Shown one piece after another: positions 1 through 10,545 of a stretch of 64,000 nucleotides of DNA. The stretch comes from Bifiguratus adelaidae. Lineage: Eukaryota; Mucoromycota; Endogonomycetes; Endogonales. The stretch's first letter is position 1. The number at the start of each line of letters is the position of its first letter. The stretch spans positions 64,432 through 128,431 of the forward strand of contig MVBO01000023.1 of assembly GCA_002261195.1 (NCBI GenBank), written 5' to 3'. A program made the translations under genes and the position numbers. The notes beneath the pieces were generated by a model. The model worked only from the letters and a program-made list of their open reading frames with translations, ran no database searches and had not been told where the DNA came from.

Positions 1-1
1 C

Positions 2-364
2 AATCAGCATCGTGTCCCCTATGCCAATTACGGCTACGAGCTACCGGCCGAATATCCTCCCGATGGTGTAACTCCCTCCATTGATGATTACATGTCCGCT
101 CACCGCCGCGCAGCCTCGGTTCCTGCTCATCTCCTCTCGTATCCGCAAGGCATGGGCTTAGTCGATCATGGCATCGGTCCGCACCAAGCCTTTTGGGGTT
201 CCGACCCTGATCAATACGAACCGGTGATGGGCACGAGTGACGGCACCTTGCTAGCTCCCGCGACCTTTGTGGATGGCTCTTTTGTTGACACTGGCGAAGG
301 CCTACCGCAGGTGACCGAAATGGAGAATGAATCCGATACGCAAGAATCTCAAGAATCCAGCTAG
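2..364 (+). CDS. Unknown protein, C-terminal part (gene starts before the window)
   Basis: An open frame runs in from the left edge and ends at TAG 362-364, giving about 120 C-terminal residues. They are rich in Pro, Tyr, Asp, Glu and Ser, end in an acidic, Glu/Ser/Gln-rich tail, and carry no motif that I recognise. The composition suggests a disordered tail of a larger regulatory or structural protein. The upstream part is outside the window, so neither the start nor the domain content can be judged. The next gene (bL28m, minus strand) converges on it, leaving about 235 bp that hold only T-rich 3' sequence. Confidence 0.6.
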   Translation, partial: NQHRVPYANYGYELPAEYPPDGVTPSIDDYMSAHRRAASVPAHLLSYPQGMGLVDHGIGPHQAFWGSDPDQYEPVMGTSDGTLLAPATFVDGSFVDTGEGLPQVTEMENESDTQESQESS

Positions 365-599
365 GCTTCTTCTATCGTCGCGTTTTCTTTCCCAGGTGGA
401 GAGCGTTCAGTGCTCACCTTTGTTTTCTTTTCTTTTGCATTCTTTAGCATTTCATTTGTTTCGTTTTATCTTGTCGTGCAGACAGGCGCTGTATGTGTAT
501 CCCTGGAAGGCCATCGTGTGTAAATTGTGAAAACGTAAAAAAGTGAAAACTGCTGCCAAAAAGCGATGCAATCTTTTGATCATTCATGTCTATAGTATA

Positions 600-991
600 C
601 TACACTCGCTGCTCCGCTAGCTTGGCCAGCAAGTCTCGCTTCATCTCCAACCCTTTTTGACTGAACAAATGCTTGTCTTTGGTTCCAAGCAAATACCCAT
701 CGAGACCTCCCTTCTTTTCGATCGTCCGTAGTACGGAAGTGGTCACTTTGAGTTTGTAGGTGGTGTCCAGCGTGTCAGAGTGGAGTGATTTTGTTTGTAC
801 GTTGGGTAACCATGTCCTTCTCGTCTTTTTCTTGGAGAATGGATTCTACACAATGCAGGTCAATCAAGGCTGTCACCAGCGATGCTTGTCTTAACACTTA
901 CGTTGTTACCAAACTGAATGTGTTTGCCTCCAAACAATCCCCGTTGTGCACGTTTAAACGTTGATCTCGCTAGCTGTGCTGTGGCGGACAT
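600..991 (-). CDS. Mitochondrial large-subunit ribosomal protein bL28m
   Basis: Two exons, 991-902 and 845-600, are joined across a 56-nt intron (902/845) with a GTAAGT donor and TAG acceptor. The phase fits and gives 111 residues. The exon 1 product has FGGKHIQFGNN, matching the L28 N-terminus. Exon 2 gives KKKTRRTWLPNVQTK and then VLRTIEKKGGLDGYLLGT, the core signature of the bacterial L28/yeast Mrpl24 family. L28 is a structural protein of the large ribosomal subunit. The short N-terminus (MSATAQLARSTFKRAQ) is basic and hydroxylated like a mitochondrial targeting signal. The start lies 176 bp from the divergently transcribed GT8 gene, so the two may share a promoter. The small exons hide the gene from simple ORF calling. 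Confidence 0.9.
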
Positions 992-1167
992 TGATGGATC
1001 GATCGAGACGAGTCAAAATTTGGCGATTGTAGTGTTCCACACTTCGGTTGATTATCATCCGCTTTGCTTCATATCTTCCTCAGTTGCTATTCCTTGGCTC
1101 TCTTTCTCTTACTCTTTCTCTCTCTCACTCCCGCTGCTTGTACGAGCCTTGAGCTCTCTTTGTCTAG

Positions 1168-2079
1168 ATGCTCGCGTGGTTGGTATTGCTTACCAAGGAC
1201 AACAACTATGTACAGGGTATAAAGGTCCTGTGGGCGTCCCTGCGTCGAGTGGGTACCGCTTATCCCATGGTGGTTATGTACACACCTCAAACGATATCAG
1301 CCAGGACGGTGGATGACTTGTCGACACTCGGGATACGCATGCGACCCATCGAATTCTTGCGACCTCGCCAGAAGATGGATTACATCTTTGAGCGGTTTCA
1401 GGACAATTGGACGAGCATGCGAGCTTGGGAATTGGTGGAATATGACAAGGTGGCCATGTTGGATGCTGATATGCTGGTGGTCAAGAATATCGATGAGCTC
1501 ATGGATGTGCAGGTGGAGGTGGGATCGGTGGCGGCTTGTCATGCTTGTACATGCAACCCCATGAAGATTCCAAGCTATCCCCCTGATTGGTAGGTGAACA
1601 ACACAGCGATTGGAGCTACACCATGCTAATGAATGGTCAGGGTACCCGAGTCGTGCGCTTATACCGGCGAGACAAAGGAGGCGGCCACCATAGCCACGCC
1701 CCTCACCAAATCAGACTATTTCAATGGTGGCCTCATCATTTTGCGGCCATCGCAAGAGACCATGGACCACATTGTCGATGCCTTCAACAATTACGCTGAC
1801 TTGGCATCCCTCAAATTCGTTGAGCAAGATTTCCTCAATATCGTCTTTAAGCACAAGTGGACGCCGCTCCCGTATACCTATAATGCGCTCAAGACATTGC
1901 GCACCTGTCATGCTCCCATGTGGGATGATGACGCTATTCATAATATTCACTACATCTCGGAGAAACCGTGGGATACTAATGAACAAGAATGCGTTGAAAA
2001 GGGTAATGAGTTTATTGACTTGTATAGATTATGGTGGAAGCAGAACGAGGCCCTGAAGATGGACTATCTAAATGAATGA
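1168..2079 (+). CDS. Glycosyltransferase family 8 protein (glycogenin/galactinol-synthase-like)
   Basis: Exons 1168-1589 and 1641-2079 are joined by a 51-nt intron with matching phase, giving 286 residues. The N-terminus LVLLTKDNNYVQG and the block MLDADMLVVKNIDEL, with the metal-binding DAD motif near residue 97, are typical of GT8 retaining transferases that use a UDP-sugar. The block FNGGLIILRPS near residue 180 and HYISEKPWD near the end are also family hallmarks. The protein is the size of fungal GT8 enzymes that resemble plant galactinol synthase. It lacks the long C-terminal glycogen-synthase-binding tail of classical glycogenin, so I would not name it glycogenin outright. The donor and acceptor sugars cannot be read from sequence. 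No signal peptide is seen, so it is probably cytosolic. Confidence 0.85.
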
Positions 2080-2287
2080 TTTAGAAGGCATTGTTCGCTG
2101 TAATAGAGGAAAATAGATACCTGCCGTCAAGTATGTGCATCTCTTGCCATGTCGAGAGCCACAAGAGCAATCAATGCCTTGGTTGTCACACATCCCAAGC
2201 TCACATAGCGACAATTAAGCATTGAAGCAAAAAAGTTGCCATTTCCGTCCAAGTGCCATTTTGTCACTCACCTCAACATTGCTGCCC

Positions 2288-4771
2288 ATGAGGAGCGTTT
2301 GGTTGAAGAGTGTGGCACGTCAGCCGTCCATACGACAGCGATTGACGGCTGGGCAGACGGTAGTCTTGCCACATCGCAACCTATTCATAACAACACCTCG
2401 ACATCACATTCTTCCATCGAAACCTCAAAGCAGACGTGCGGCTTCGGCTCCTAGTATAAGGGTACCAGAAGTCGAAGAGGAACCGGACGAGCATCTGCGC
2501 CATATATTTGACGACAACAATGTATGGGAGATGCACCAGACCCTTTCCGAGGGCCACCCTGCACGGTCCGGTCTATTACTGTTTCCGGACCTTGTGGGTG
2601 CTTCCGGGTTCGAGCGCGCCGCCACAAAAGCACTCAATCGAGCACACTTGATTGTAGAAAGGATCGCCAAGGCACCTTCCAATCCTTCTGAAATGCGCAA
2701 AGTCATCAAAAACCTCGACCGATTGTCGGATGTCCTGTGCAGTGTCATTGACACGGCAGAGTTTATTCGGAATGCGCATCCCGATGAGGAGATTGTGATG
2801 GCAGCGAATGAAGCTTATGAGCGACTCTGCTCCTATATGAATACGCTCAATACCGATGTACGCTTGCACCAGGTAAGCTTGCATGAACGCTTCGATGGGG
2901 TTACTGAGATTGCTTAGGTCCTCTCTTTGGCATTAGCTGATGAATCCATTGTTCGAGATCTATCGGTAGAGGAACGAGTGACGGCAGATGTATTCTTGAG
3001 GGATTTCGAACGATCAGGGATACATTTGCCTGATGGAAAACGTACCGAGTTCGTCAAGATTTCAAACGACATCCTGGTCCTAGGCAGGGAATTTGTGCAA
3101 CGAGATTCACGATCTGTTGGACATATTTCTGTGAATCCCAACAATTTGGACGGTCTTGGATCGCAATTTGTCAAGAGCATCACACAGGCCGATGGGCGAG
3201 CTTATATACCTACAGACCCCTATGTTTCTCAGCTCGTTCTCAAGTACGCAAGAAACGAAAAAGTCCGGAAAGAAATGTATATTGCGGCTAATTCCGCCAC
3301 TCAAGCAAGCATAGATACCCTGCAAGCATTGCTTCGCACACGAGGCGAATTGGCGGACCTTTTAGAGAAGCCCAGCTTCGCTCATCTTCAGTTAGCGGAT
3401 AAAATGGCGAGATCTCCCGAGAATGTCCAAGCTTTCCTACGTACCCTCTTAAACCATCATCGGCCGAATAGCAATATCGATCTTCAGCGCTTGCAGCAAA
3501 CCAAAAAAATTCACAAGCAATTGTCGACTTCGCCAAACATCAATGCATGGGACAAGGACTTTTATATGCATCTGTATCAACACAATTACAACACTAATCA
3601 TCGCTCGTCGTCCATATCTCCCTTCTTCTCCGTAGGCTCGGTGATGCAAGGTCTTTCGCAGCTGTTCCGCCATCTGTACGGTGTCACTTTCGAGCCTGCT
3701 GCGATGAAGCCTGGAGAGAGTTGGCATCCAGACGTTCGCAAAATTGACGTCATGTGTGAACGACAAGGTCGAATCGGTACCATTTATTGTGATTTATTTG
3801 CGCGTGACGGACGAATTGCTAGTGCAGCACATTATACCGTCAAGACGAGCCGGCGGATCGATGATGACGATGAGGGAGGAGACTTTGTTTACGGCCGTGA
3901 TGTAGACAGTTCTCATGCATCCGATATTCGCGGTGACCTAGCCAATGTTGGCAAGGGCGATGCTCTTCAAGGGCGCGAAGGCAGATTTCAACTCTCCATC
4001 ATTGTCCTGACCTGTGATTTCCAACCGCCAGTCCATACTGGTAACGGTGAAGATGGTCTGGCCGGCGCAACCCTCCTCTCCCTCCACGAGGTCGACACCT
4101 TATTTCACGAAATGGGTCACGCCATGCATTCCATGTTGGGTGCTACCGACTATCACAACGTTGCCGGCACCCGTTGCGTGACCGATTTTGTGGAACTACC
4201 CAGTATTCTCATGGAGCACTTTGTAACCCATCCACAAGTCCTCAATATCGTCGCCAAGCACTATCAGACTCGTCGCCCGCTGCCCATGGAGATTTTCAAT
4301 ACCCATTTGGAACAGAAGGCTCAGTTTGCTTCCCTTGAGCTTCACTCTCAAATCCTCATGGCCTCAATGGATCAAATCTATCATTCATCAGCCGTTCATG
4401 ATCCCCAATTTGATCCCCTCAAAATCTGGGATGATTTGCAGGACAAAGACGGACTGATACCTGCCGTACGGGGAACGGCCTGGCCCACTCAATTCGGACA
4501 CTTGTTTGGTTACGGTGCAGGCTATTACTCCTACTTATTTGACCGCACCTTGGCTAGTCGCATCTGGCGAGGTTTATTTGCCAATGATCCTCTCAATAGG
4601 GAAAGCGGGGAACTACTACGCAATCAGGTCCTCAAGTGGGGTGGAGGTAGAGACGGATGGGCATGTGTTGGAGGAGTGATTGGCGGGGAAGAAGGCGAAA
4701 AGGTCACCAAAGGTGATGTAGAATCGATGCGTATTGTGGGTGATTGGGGAGTGGAGAATCAATTGCTGTAG
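2288..4771 (+). CDS. OCT1: Mitochondrial intermediate peptidase (M3 metallopeptidase)
   Basis: Exon 1 is 2288-2872 and exon 2 is 2918-4771, joined by a 45-nt intron in phase 0. They give about 812 residues, the usual length for fungal Oct1/MIP. The zinc site is FHEMGHAMHSMLG, with the HExxH motif near residue 595. This peptidase removes an octapeptide from matrix proteins after the first cut by the matrix processing peptidase. The start at 2288 begins an Arg-rich, acid-poor presequence (MRSVWLKSVARQPSIRQRL). In-frame sequence upstream has only a TTG, so 2288 was chosen. The region QGLSQLFRHLYGV and the C-terminal YGAGYYSYLFDR are also conserved in the family. One acidic insertion (RRIDDDDEGGDF) lies in the middle. 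Confidence 0.93.
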
Positions 4772-5334
4772 ATAAGATGGGCTAATTTCCAGTAATTGTG
4801 TTAATCATCATTGTTTGTTTGGATGATGGAAGGCGTTCTTTTTCATTTGTATTCAGACCAACCCCCTCCCCCAAGGTCGTTTTGGCATTCGGGGATTTTA
4901 CTGTTTCCTGTTTGTTTGAGGACAACGCTCCGCATAACCTTGCCCCTTGCTTACCTTGGGCATCCGGGGCTACCAATGTAAAACATGTTTTGCGTGTGCG
5001 GAACCTTGGCTCGATCGGCCTCTCCATCAGCAAAGATTTAGGGCCCGCACAATGGGCATTTCCAAATATGGCCATCAGACTGACAGAGTAAGAAGGTACA
5101 TTTGTTTGAAGCTCATTGTTGATAGAAAGCATGTTTGATCCAGAGACTCGTCCATCCAATGGATATAGACATTTTCGTTGCCATAGGTGGCAAACATCAA
5201 ACTTAAAGTGATTGATTGACACTCATTATCAGCTTTCTCTCGACTCTTTGTCCTCGCGCAACATGGCCAGTTGTCTTTAAGTTTGTCTCCGCCAAAGGGT
5301 AACCATCCCGAGTACATAGACATCTTTCATAAAG
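4772..5334. other. Intergenic stretch, no gene seen
   Basis: This sequence separates the peptidase from the next plus-strand gene. Open frames occur on both strands, up to 146 codons on the minus strand, but their products have no recognisable motif and mutually overlap. They look like chance frames. The last 100 bp presumably hold the promoter of the 5335 gene. Confidence 0.5.
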
Positions 5335-7008
5335 ATGGCTCACTTCAATTCATTTCCGACGTATACGTTTACTCCTCAGGCGCCTCCCCAGTATTCCAAT
5401 CCACCGACACCTCACATCCTACATGCCTACAACCAACCTTCTCCCTACCTCGGCACACACACCCGTTGCACCTCTCCCTCCTTCTCCATTGCCTCTCACA
5501 ACGATGCCTTGTACAATGAGACCTTGTACCCTTCTGAACATGAATTCGAAGACATTGTGGCCGAGTACTTGTCCAATTTATCCCCGAAGAAACGAGATAA
5601 AGCTCTGGTGGATACAAGACGATATGAACTCATCCTCGCTGTTCTCGAAGACCCGAAGAACACCTCCATATCCACCGCTCAATTCCGCTTCTGGGTGAAG
5701 AAGATGTTTCATTTGGATGAGGACGTGGATGGACGAGGTAGCGTTTGGCATGATGGAAAGCCAGTCGCCAGACGAGAAGATATTCATCAAATTCTCATTC
5801 GAGCTCATCGGGAAGCGCAACATGGTGGCAGAGACAAGACATCAGCGCTCGTACGTAAACGGTACTCATGGATACCCAAGGAGTTGGTTGCACGCTTTGT
5901 TCGCCATTGCCCTTTTTGCATCTCTAGAAGAACAAGCTCTTCGCCTTGCCTTCCTGATGGTATACCGAGAACACCTAATCCAACGCAGTCTCTCATGGTC
6001 TCTAATGGCCAATTCCTGCAAGTCAACAAGGGTGGACCAATTAGATCACCTTTTGAGGAGGAAGACAATGACGATGAAGATTCCGATTATGTCGAGGAAG
6101 AAATGGCGGGTGCAGGATTACACATTGAGTGGCAAGATTGGAACAATGGCTTAGGTGGAGATGACAGAGGAGGTAAGGAAGAGAACAACATCGCTGCGCA
6201 AGACATATTCCCAAGCTACGAAACCACAACACCGGTTCCAATGCATATACCTGATTTCTCGGCCGAGAGCACTTTAACTATCTCCGACGCATCTAATGTC
6301 TACTCCTTTCCCCATCAGCGAACACCATCCCTCCACCAGCAACAGGTGCCAATGAACATTCCCAAATCGGCGACGTGCCCAGACTACAGCAACAATGGCA
6401 ACAAATTATGGAGTCCATCGCTTCTCGAACCCTTGAGTGACTCACCCAATCTGTCAGAGGCATTTCCCACCAATTCCTACATTCCAGATTGGCTTGTACT
6501 CCAAGGTATAGAACCCACAGGACATGTGCCTTCCGATTCCCTATTGCGCGCGGACAATGGCGATCCCTTGAGCACCTCTCCCAACATTTTCGGCATTACC
6601 GCACCTTTGGAATACGATGTGGAAGGCAACGCACCTCCCCTATCGACGCCCTACACGGAATACGCGCAACTAGCGCAAGGATATGATACCAATGCCTTCT
6701 ATCAGAGCAGTAATCTGGCGATGATGCAAGAACCACAAAAGCCCCTTCGACCTCTATCGTCTTCTCATTCGGAACCAATCGCTTTGATCGAACATTATAC
6801 ACTCTCACCCTCATGGCACAACAGCTTCCTGCCGCAGCCAACCAACGAGCATCCTTCTGCGCTTGTTCGCAACCCGAGTGGCATTGACTTTGTTACCGGC
6901 TGGCCAACCTTTGATATGTCATCGAGCTTCACGGATGGTCTCGAGGATGACAATAAGGCGGCATGGATGCGCGTTGTCCCCGATGTCGTGATCCGCGACG
7001 CCTTTTAG
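5335..7008 (+). CDS. Protein with an integrase-type zinc-binding (H2C2) domain, putative regulator
   Basis: A single exon of 557 residues. Residues about 65-130 form a conserved block with ISTAQFRFWVKKMF, followed by IHQILIRAHREAQHGGRDKT and YSWIPKELVARFVRHCPFC. This is the H-x(n)-H-x(n)-C-x2-C pattern of the zinc-binding domain that precedes retroviral/Ty3 integrase cores. No integrase catalytic core (D,D35E), reverse transcriptase or gag region follows. Instead the remaining 400 residues are low-complexity (Pro, Ser, Asn, acidic runs such as EEEDNDDEDSDYVEEE). That fits a domesticated domain in a host regulatory protein. I recall similar unnamed proteins in fungi but no assigned function. 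A nuclear DNA- or chromatin-binding role is inference. Confidence 0.75.
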   Translation: MAHFNSFPTYTFTPQAPPQYSNPPTPHILHAYNQPSPYLGTHTRCTSPSFSIASHNDALYNETLYPSEHEFEDIVAEYLSNLSPKKRDKALVDTRRYELILAVLEDPKNTSISTAQFRFWVKKMFHLDEDVDGRGSVWHDGKPVARREDIHQILIRAHREAQHGGRDKTSALVRKRYSWIPKELVARFVRHCPFCISRRTSSSPCLPDGIPRTPNPTQSLMVSNGQFLQVNKGGPIRSPFEEEDNDDEDSDYVEEEMAGAGLHIEWQDWNNGLGGDDRGGKEENNIAAQDIFPSYETTTPVPMHIPDFSAESTLTISDASNVYSFPHQRTPSLHQQQVPMNIPKSATCPDYSNNGNKLWSPSLLEPLSDSPNLSEAFPTNSYIPDWLVLQGIEPTGHVPSDSLLRADNGDPLSTSPNIFGITAPLEYDVEGNAPPLSTPYTEYAQLAQGYDTNAFYQSSNLAMMQEPQKPLRPLSSSHSEPIALIEHYTLSPSWHNSFLPQPTNEHPSALVRNPSGIDFVTGWPTFDMSSSFTDGLEDDNKAAWMRVVPDVVIRDAF

Positions 7009-7184
7009 AGAAACGCTATTGTGGTTTTACGTGTGTATAGAGAGAATTGTTGTATTAGCTATGTTACAAATATGGTTTCTGCGCATGCAAGTATGTACAA
7101 GAAGGGACAATGCCTATTCAAAACCACGGAATGAATGATGGACCGTGCGGGGGCTGACATGTTTTTTGCACAAGCTTTTGAGCC

Positions 7185-7466
7185 TCAAGTGGCGCTCATC
7201 CCCATGAGCTCCCGTTGGAAGAATTCGTCCGCTCCAGGATTCATGCTGGAACTCCTCCGACGATCCCATGTGGTCCTCATAGCTTCCTTGTCTTCGTCGG
7301 GTATCGTGCGAGCGGATGCCTGTGTCGCAGTGGACATGTTTGAGGCGTAAGAATATCTCGAGTCGATGCGTTTCATGTCCCCATTGTCAGGTTGCTGATT
7401 GCCTGTACCTTCATGGTCACCTCCCATGAACCTGCTGCGGATAGCATTCAGAATCTTGCCGAGCAT
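7185..7466 (-). CDS. Small conserved-looking hypothetical protein (93 aa)
   Basis: A single minus-strand exon running from ATG 7466 to the stop at 7185. The product is hydrophilic, with MLGKILNAIRSRF at the N-terminus (a possible short amphipathic helix), then RIDSRYSYASNMSTATQAS and MRTTWDRRRSSSMNPGADEF. The Ser/Arg-rich stretches offer possible phosphorylation sites. The composition is protein-like, with no runs of rare residues, and it sits tail-to-tail with the 5335-7008 gene. I do not recognise a named family. No function is proposed. Confidence 0.55.
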   Translation of the reverse strand: MLGKILNAIRSRFMGGDHEGTGNQQPDNGDMKRIDSRYSYASNMSTATQASARTIPDEDKEAMRTTWDRRRSSSMNPGADEFFQRELMGMSAT

Positions 7467-7586
7467 GAGCGAGTGAGAGAAAGCCCTCCTTGCTGCAGCC
7501 GAAACCGGATTTTTATCAGTGTTTTTTAACTGTTTTAAACCAGTGACCAGGGATTTCCTTTTTTGGATGACTTCGTTGACTTCCTC

Positions 7587-10181
7587 ATGACGGCAAAGGT
7601 TCTGGTACTGCTGGTCATTGGGGCACAGTTGGTGGCCCTACTGCACTATGGAGCCATACGAGGTAATCTAATGACGACTTGGGACCGAAAGACTTCTCAG
7701 GATGCACCCCTGTTGGTTGGCACTGGTATTGCCGACATTACAGGTCCGGCGGCTGAAATACCAATAATGGGCTATGCCACTCCAAAGCAAAAGACAGAGG
7801 GTATCCATCTTCGTCTACGATCCCGAGCCTTCATATTCGCTGACCAACAGAATGCTACGTATCGACTTGTCTTTGTGAACACCGATACACAGTCCTTTGG
7901 CCAGCTGGTGCGAAAACGAGTGCTCAAGATCCTGCAAGAGAGCTATCGTGGCCTATACCATGAGGACAATGTGATGCTCAGCAGTACTCATACACATGCA
8001 GGCCCAGGAGGTTACTTGCAGTATAGTATGTAGTCGCGATCCCTTTTGTCTTGCGACAAGTCGCTTACCAAGTTTCTTCAAGCCCTGTATGAGGCGACCG
8101 TCCTCGGTCTCTATGATGAAGCTATTGATCCTATAGTCAATGGCGTCGTTGCATCCATTCAACGAGCTCATGATGCCATGGCTCCAGCGGACGTCGGCAT
8201 CTCCTCGGGGATTCTCACAGATACCAATATCAACCGATCGCCGACGTCTTATCTTGCTAATCCCATCGAAGAGCGAGCACAGTACGAGCATGACGTAGAC
8301 AAAGTCATGACACTTGTCAGCATACGATCTCGCGCGACAAAGCGACCTATGGGCCTCCTGAATTGGTTTGCAGTCCATTGTGTGTCAATGAACAATTCCA
8401 ACCACCTCATCAGTTCCGATAACAAGGGTTACGCTGCCTATCTGGTCGAAAAGCTATTCAATGGTCCTGATAGTTTAGCCGGACAAGGTCCCTTTGTAGC
8501 TGGATTTGCACAGAGCAATGAAGGTGACTCCAGCCCGAATACGATTGGTGCATTTTGCCTAGACACTGACGAACCATGCGACATATCTACAAGCACTTGC
8601 GGTGGGAGAAATGAGCTTTGTACTGGCCGGTAGGTTGCATAGAGTGAATGTTGAGGGGTCAAGCTAAGTCAAGCTCTTTGCCAGCGGTCCCGGATTTGCA
8701 GTATCAAACCAAGAGTCAGCTCGCATCATTGGTACGAATCAAGCTCGCAAAGCAATTTCGTTGTTTGACTACCCAGAAAAGAAGGCATTGTCAGGTCCAT
8801 TACATGCGCGACACGTATACTTTGATATAACAAAGGAGAAGATTGTGGATCGAAACGGTTCGGTAGTTGGTTTGTGCTTGCCGGCAATGGGATATTCAAT
8901 GGCTGCTGGTACGACAGATGGACCAGGCGCCTTCGATTTCACACAGGGAACTAACAGTTCCAGTCCATTTTGGGACGCAGTTCGGAACCTTATCAAATCT
9001 CCATCAAAAGAACTCAAAGAGTGCCATGCACCAAAGCCCATCCTGTTAGCCACGGGTGAGATGAACAAGCCCAATCCATGGCAGCCCCATATTGTGGATG
9101 TACAGATGTTTCGCATTGGTCAGGTCTTCATCCTTGGTGTTCCCGGTGAATTCACTACCATGGCTGGACGAAGGCTGCGTGTTGCCATCAAGCAGAGGAT
9201 ACAAGAGCTTGGAATGAGCGATGATGCGATCGTGATCATCAGCGGGCCAGCAAATACGTATTCGGCAAGTAGTATTATACATATTTGGGGAGACGGCGAG
9301 TTAACATGTCCATCTAGAGCTATATCACGACCTTTGAAGAATATCAGGTGCAACGCTATGAAGGTGCCTCCACCGCTTACGGCCCGCACACATTGCAAGC
9401 TTACATCAATGTCTTTCTGCGACTGTTGGAGACATTTGTACCAGGCCACGAAGGAGCGCTGGATGGGATAGCCATCACGTTGAGTGAAGAAGAATTGACT
9501 TCACCTGACCTCAGCAAAAACGCACCTAATTTCATCAATCCGCATCGTGTGGATCGAGCACCAGCTTTCACAAGATTTGGCGATATTGTGAAAGACGTCA
9601 ATCCAGTGTACACCATTGAGCCTGTAGACTCTCTGGATGGGATCGATCACCCTGACGGCAAAGTCGTTGTCGTTGCCGAATTTATAGCGGGCAATCCTCG
9701 TTGCAATGTCAGTCTTGACGCGACATTTATGACCGTAGAACGATTTGATCATGCAACTTCCAACTGGAAGGTTGTTCTTACTGATGGTGATTGGAGCACA
9801 ACGTAAGTGACGAACGATGCCAATAATACTCTACAGCTCACGGAACCTATGTAGATTCACTTGGCGATATACAAACAAGGAGCTTGGACATTCGGTAGCA
9901 ACACTGTCATGGACCATTGAACCGGATACAGAACGTAAGTTCCCTGGATGTCAGCGCGGTTCCATGTCTAACGGATTCTATTCATAGATGGCGTGTATCG
10001 CCTGGGATACTTTGGATATAACCGAGATTTATTGACGGGGTAAGTGTTGCGTTTAGCTCTTTAGCCGCAAGATCTTCAACGTGTTCCTAGCCGTATACAT
10101 CCCCATCATGGATATTCGAGCCAATTCACTATCACTGACACTCCACTGTTCAAACTGCAACCAGAGAAGAATATTCGCTAA
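7587..10181 (+). CDS. Neutral ceramidase (N-acylsphingosine amidohydrolase)
   Basis: Seven exons: 7587-8025, 8083-8629, 8685-9264, 9318-9802, 9855-9934, 9988-10039 and 10091-10181, all phase-consistent. The enzyme hydrolyses ceramide to sphingosine and fatty acid. Family marks are GTGIADITGPAAEIPIMGY at the N-terminus, the zinc-histidine block SSTHTHAGPGGYLQY, the catalytic serine in EGDSSPNTIGAFC, and ITTFEEYQVQRYEGAST. The last exons supply the C-terminal immunoglobulin-like domain (FTWRYTNKELGH, GYFGYNRDLLTG). The start at 7587 gives MTAKVLVLLVIGAQLVALL, a signal peptide or signal anchor, so the enzyme is secretory. The intron after 9264 works only as a GC-AG intron (donor GCAAGT). The GT-AG alternatives tested there shift the frame or lose conserved residues. 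Confidence 0.93.
9265..9317 (+). other. GC-AG intron in the ceramidase gene
   Basis: A 53-nt intron with donor TCG|GCAAGT and acceptor CTAG|AGC, phase 0 on both sides. It restores NTYSSYITTFEEYQ, matching the spacing of this block in other neutral ceramidases. The nearby GT donors (GTAGTA and GTATTC) break the frame or delete two residues. The GCAAGT hexamer is the usual form of the rare GC donor class. Confidence 0.7.
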
Positions 10182-10205
10182 ATATGGCATTGAAAACTCG
10201 CCTTC

Positions 10206-10442
10206 ATGGCTTCGTCACAGACCGACATGTCGAATGAGAAGAGCACGCAGCAACAGACTATAGACACAAAGAAACACATGATAACACCGCATCCGGTGGG
10301 AAACGACCGTATAACCGCTCTGAAGAATCTAGGCGCGACATTCACCGAAGGTGACCACAAAGTGGCCAAGGTCGCAACACCCACACCTGAAGAACATGCG
10401 CCCACATTTATCGATCAACGCGATGGAAGGGAAGAGGACTAG
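10206..10442 (+). CDS. Possible small hydrophilic protein (78 aa)
   Basis: An ATG-initiated frame that starts 24 bp after the ceramidase stop and ends at TAG 10440-10442. The product is charged and polar (MASSQTDMSNEKSTQQQT... ending in IDQRDGREED), with the motif HPVGNDRITALKNLGATF. The composition looks coding, and it is more plausible than the Cys/Val-rich opposite-strand frame over the same bases. It could be a small conserved fungal protein or merely 3' UTR of ceramidase. I do not recognise a family. Confidence 0.4.
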   Translation: MASSQTDMSNEKSTQQQTIDTKKHMITPHPVGNDRITALKNLGATFTEGDHKVAKVATPTPEEHAPTFIDQRDGREED

Positions 10443-10545
10443 CATGTCAAGGGATAGTGTACAAAAGTATCGGTCGTTCTTTACAGTCATTCATGACAAG
10501 GTGCGAGCTTTGCCACAATAAAACGGGTTGAAAATAGAACACTTG

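Noticed and set aside
2222-2287. Upstream TTG start for the mitochondrial peptidase
   Set aside because: ATG 2288 gives a clean Arg-rich presequence. The earlier frame begins with TTG and is not presequence-like.
4782-5222. 146-codon minus-strand frame as a gene
   Set aside because: It has no motif and overlaps a similar-sized frame on the other strand. The composition is random, rich in Leu, Ser, Thr and Asn.
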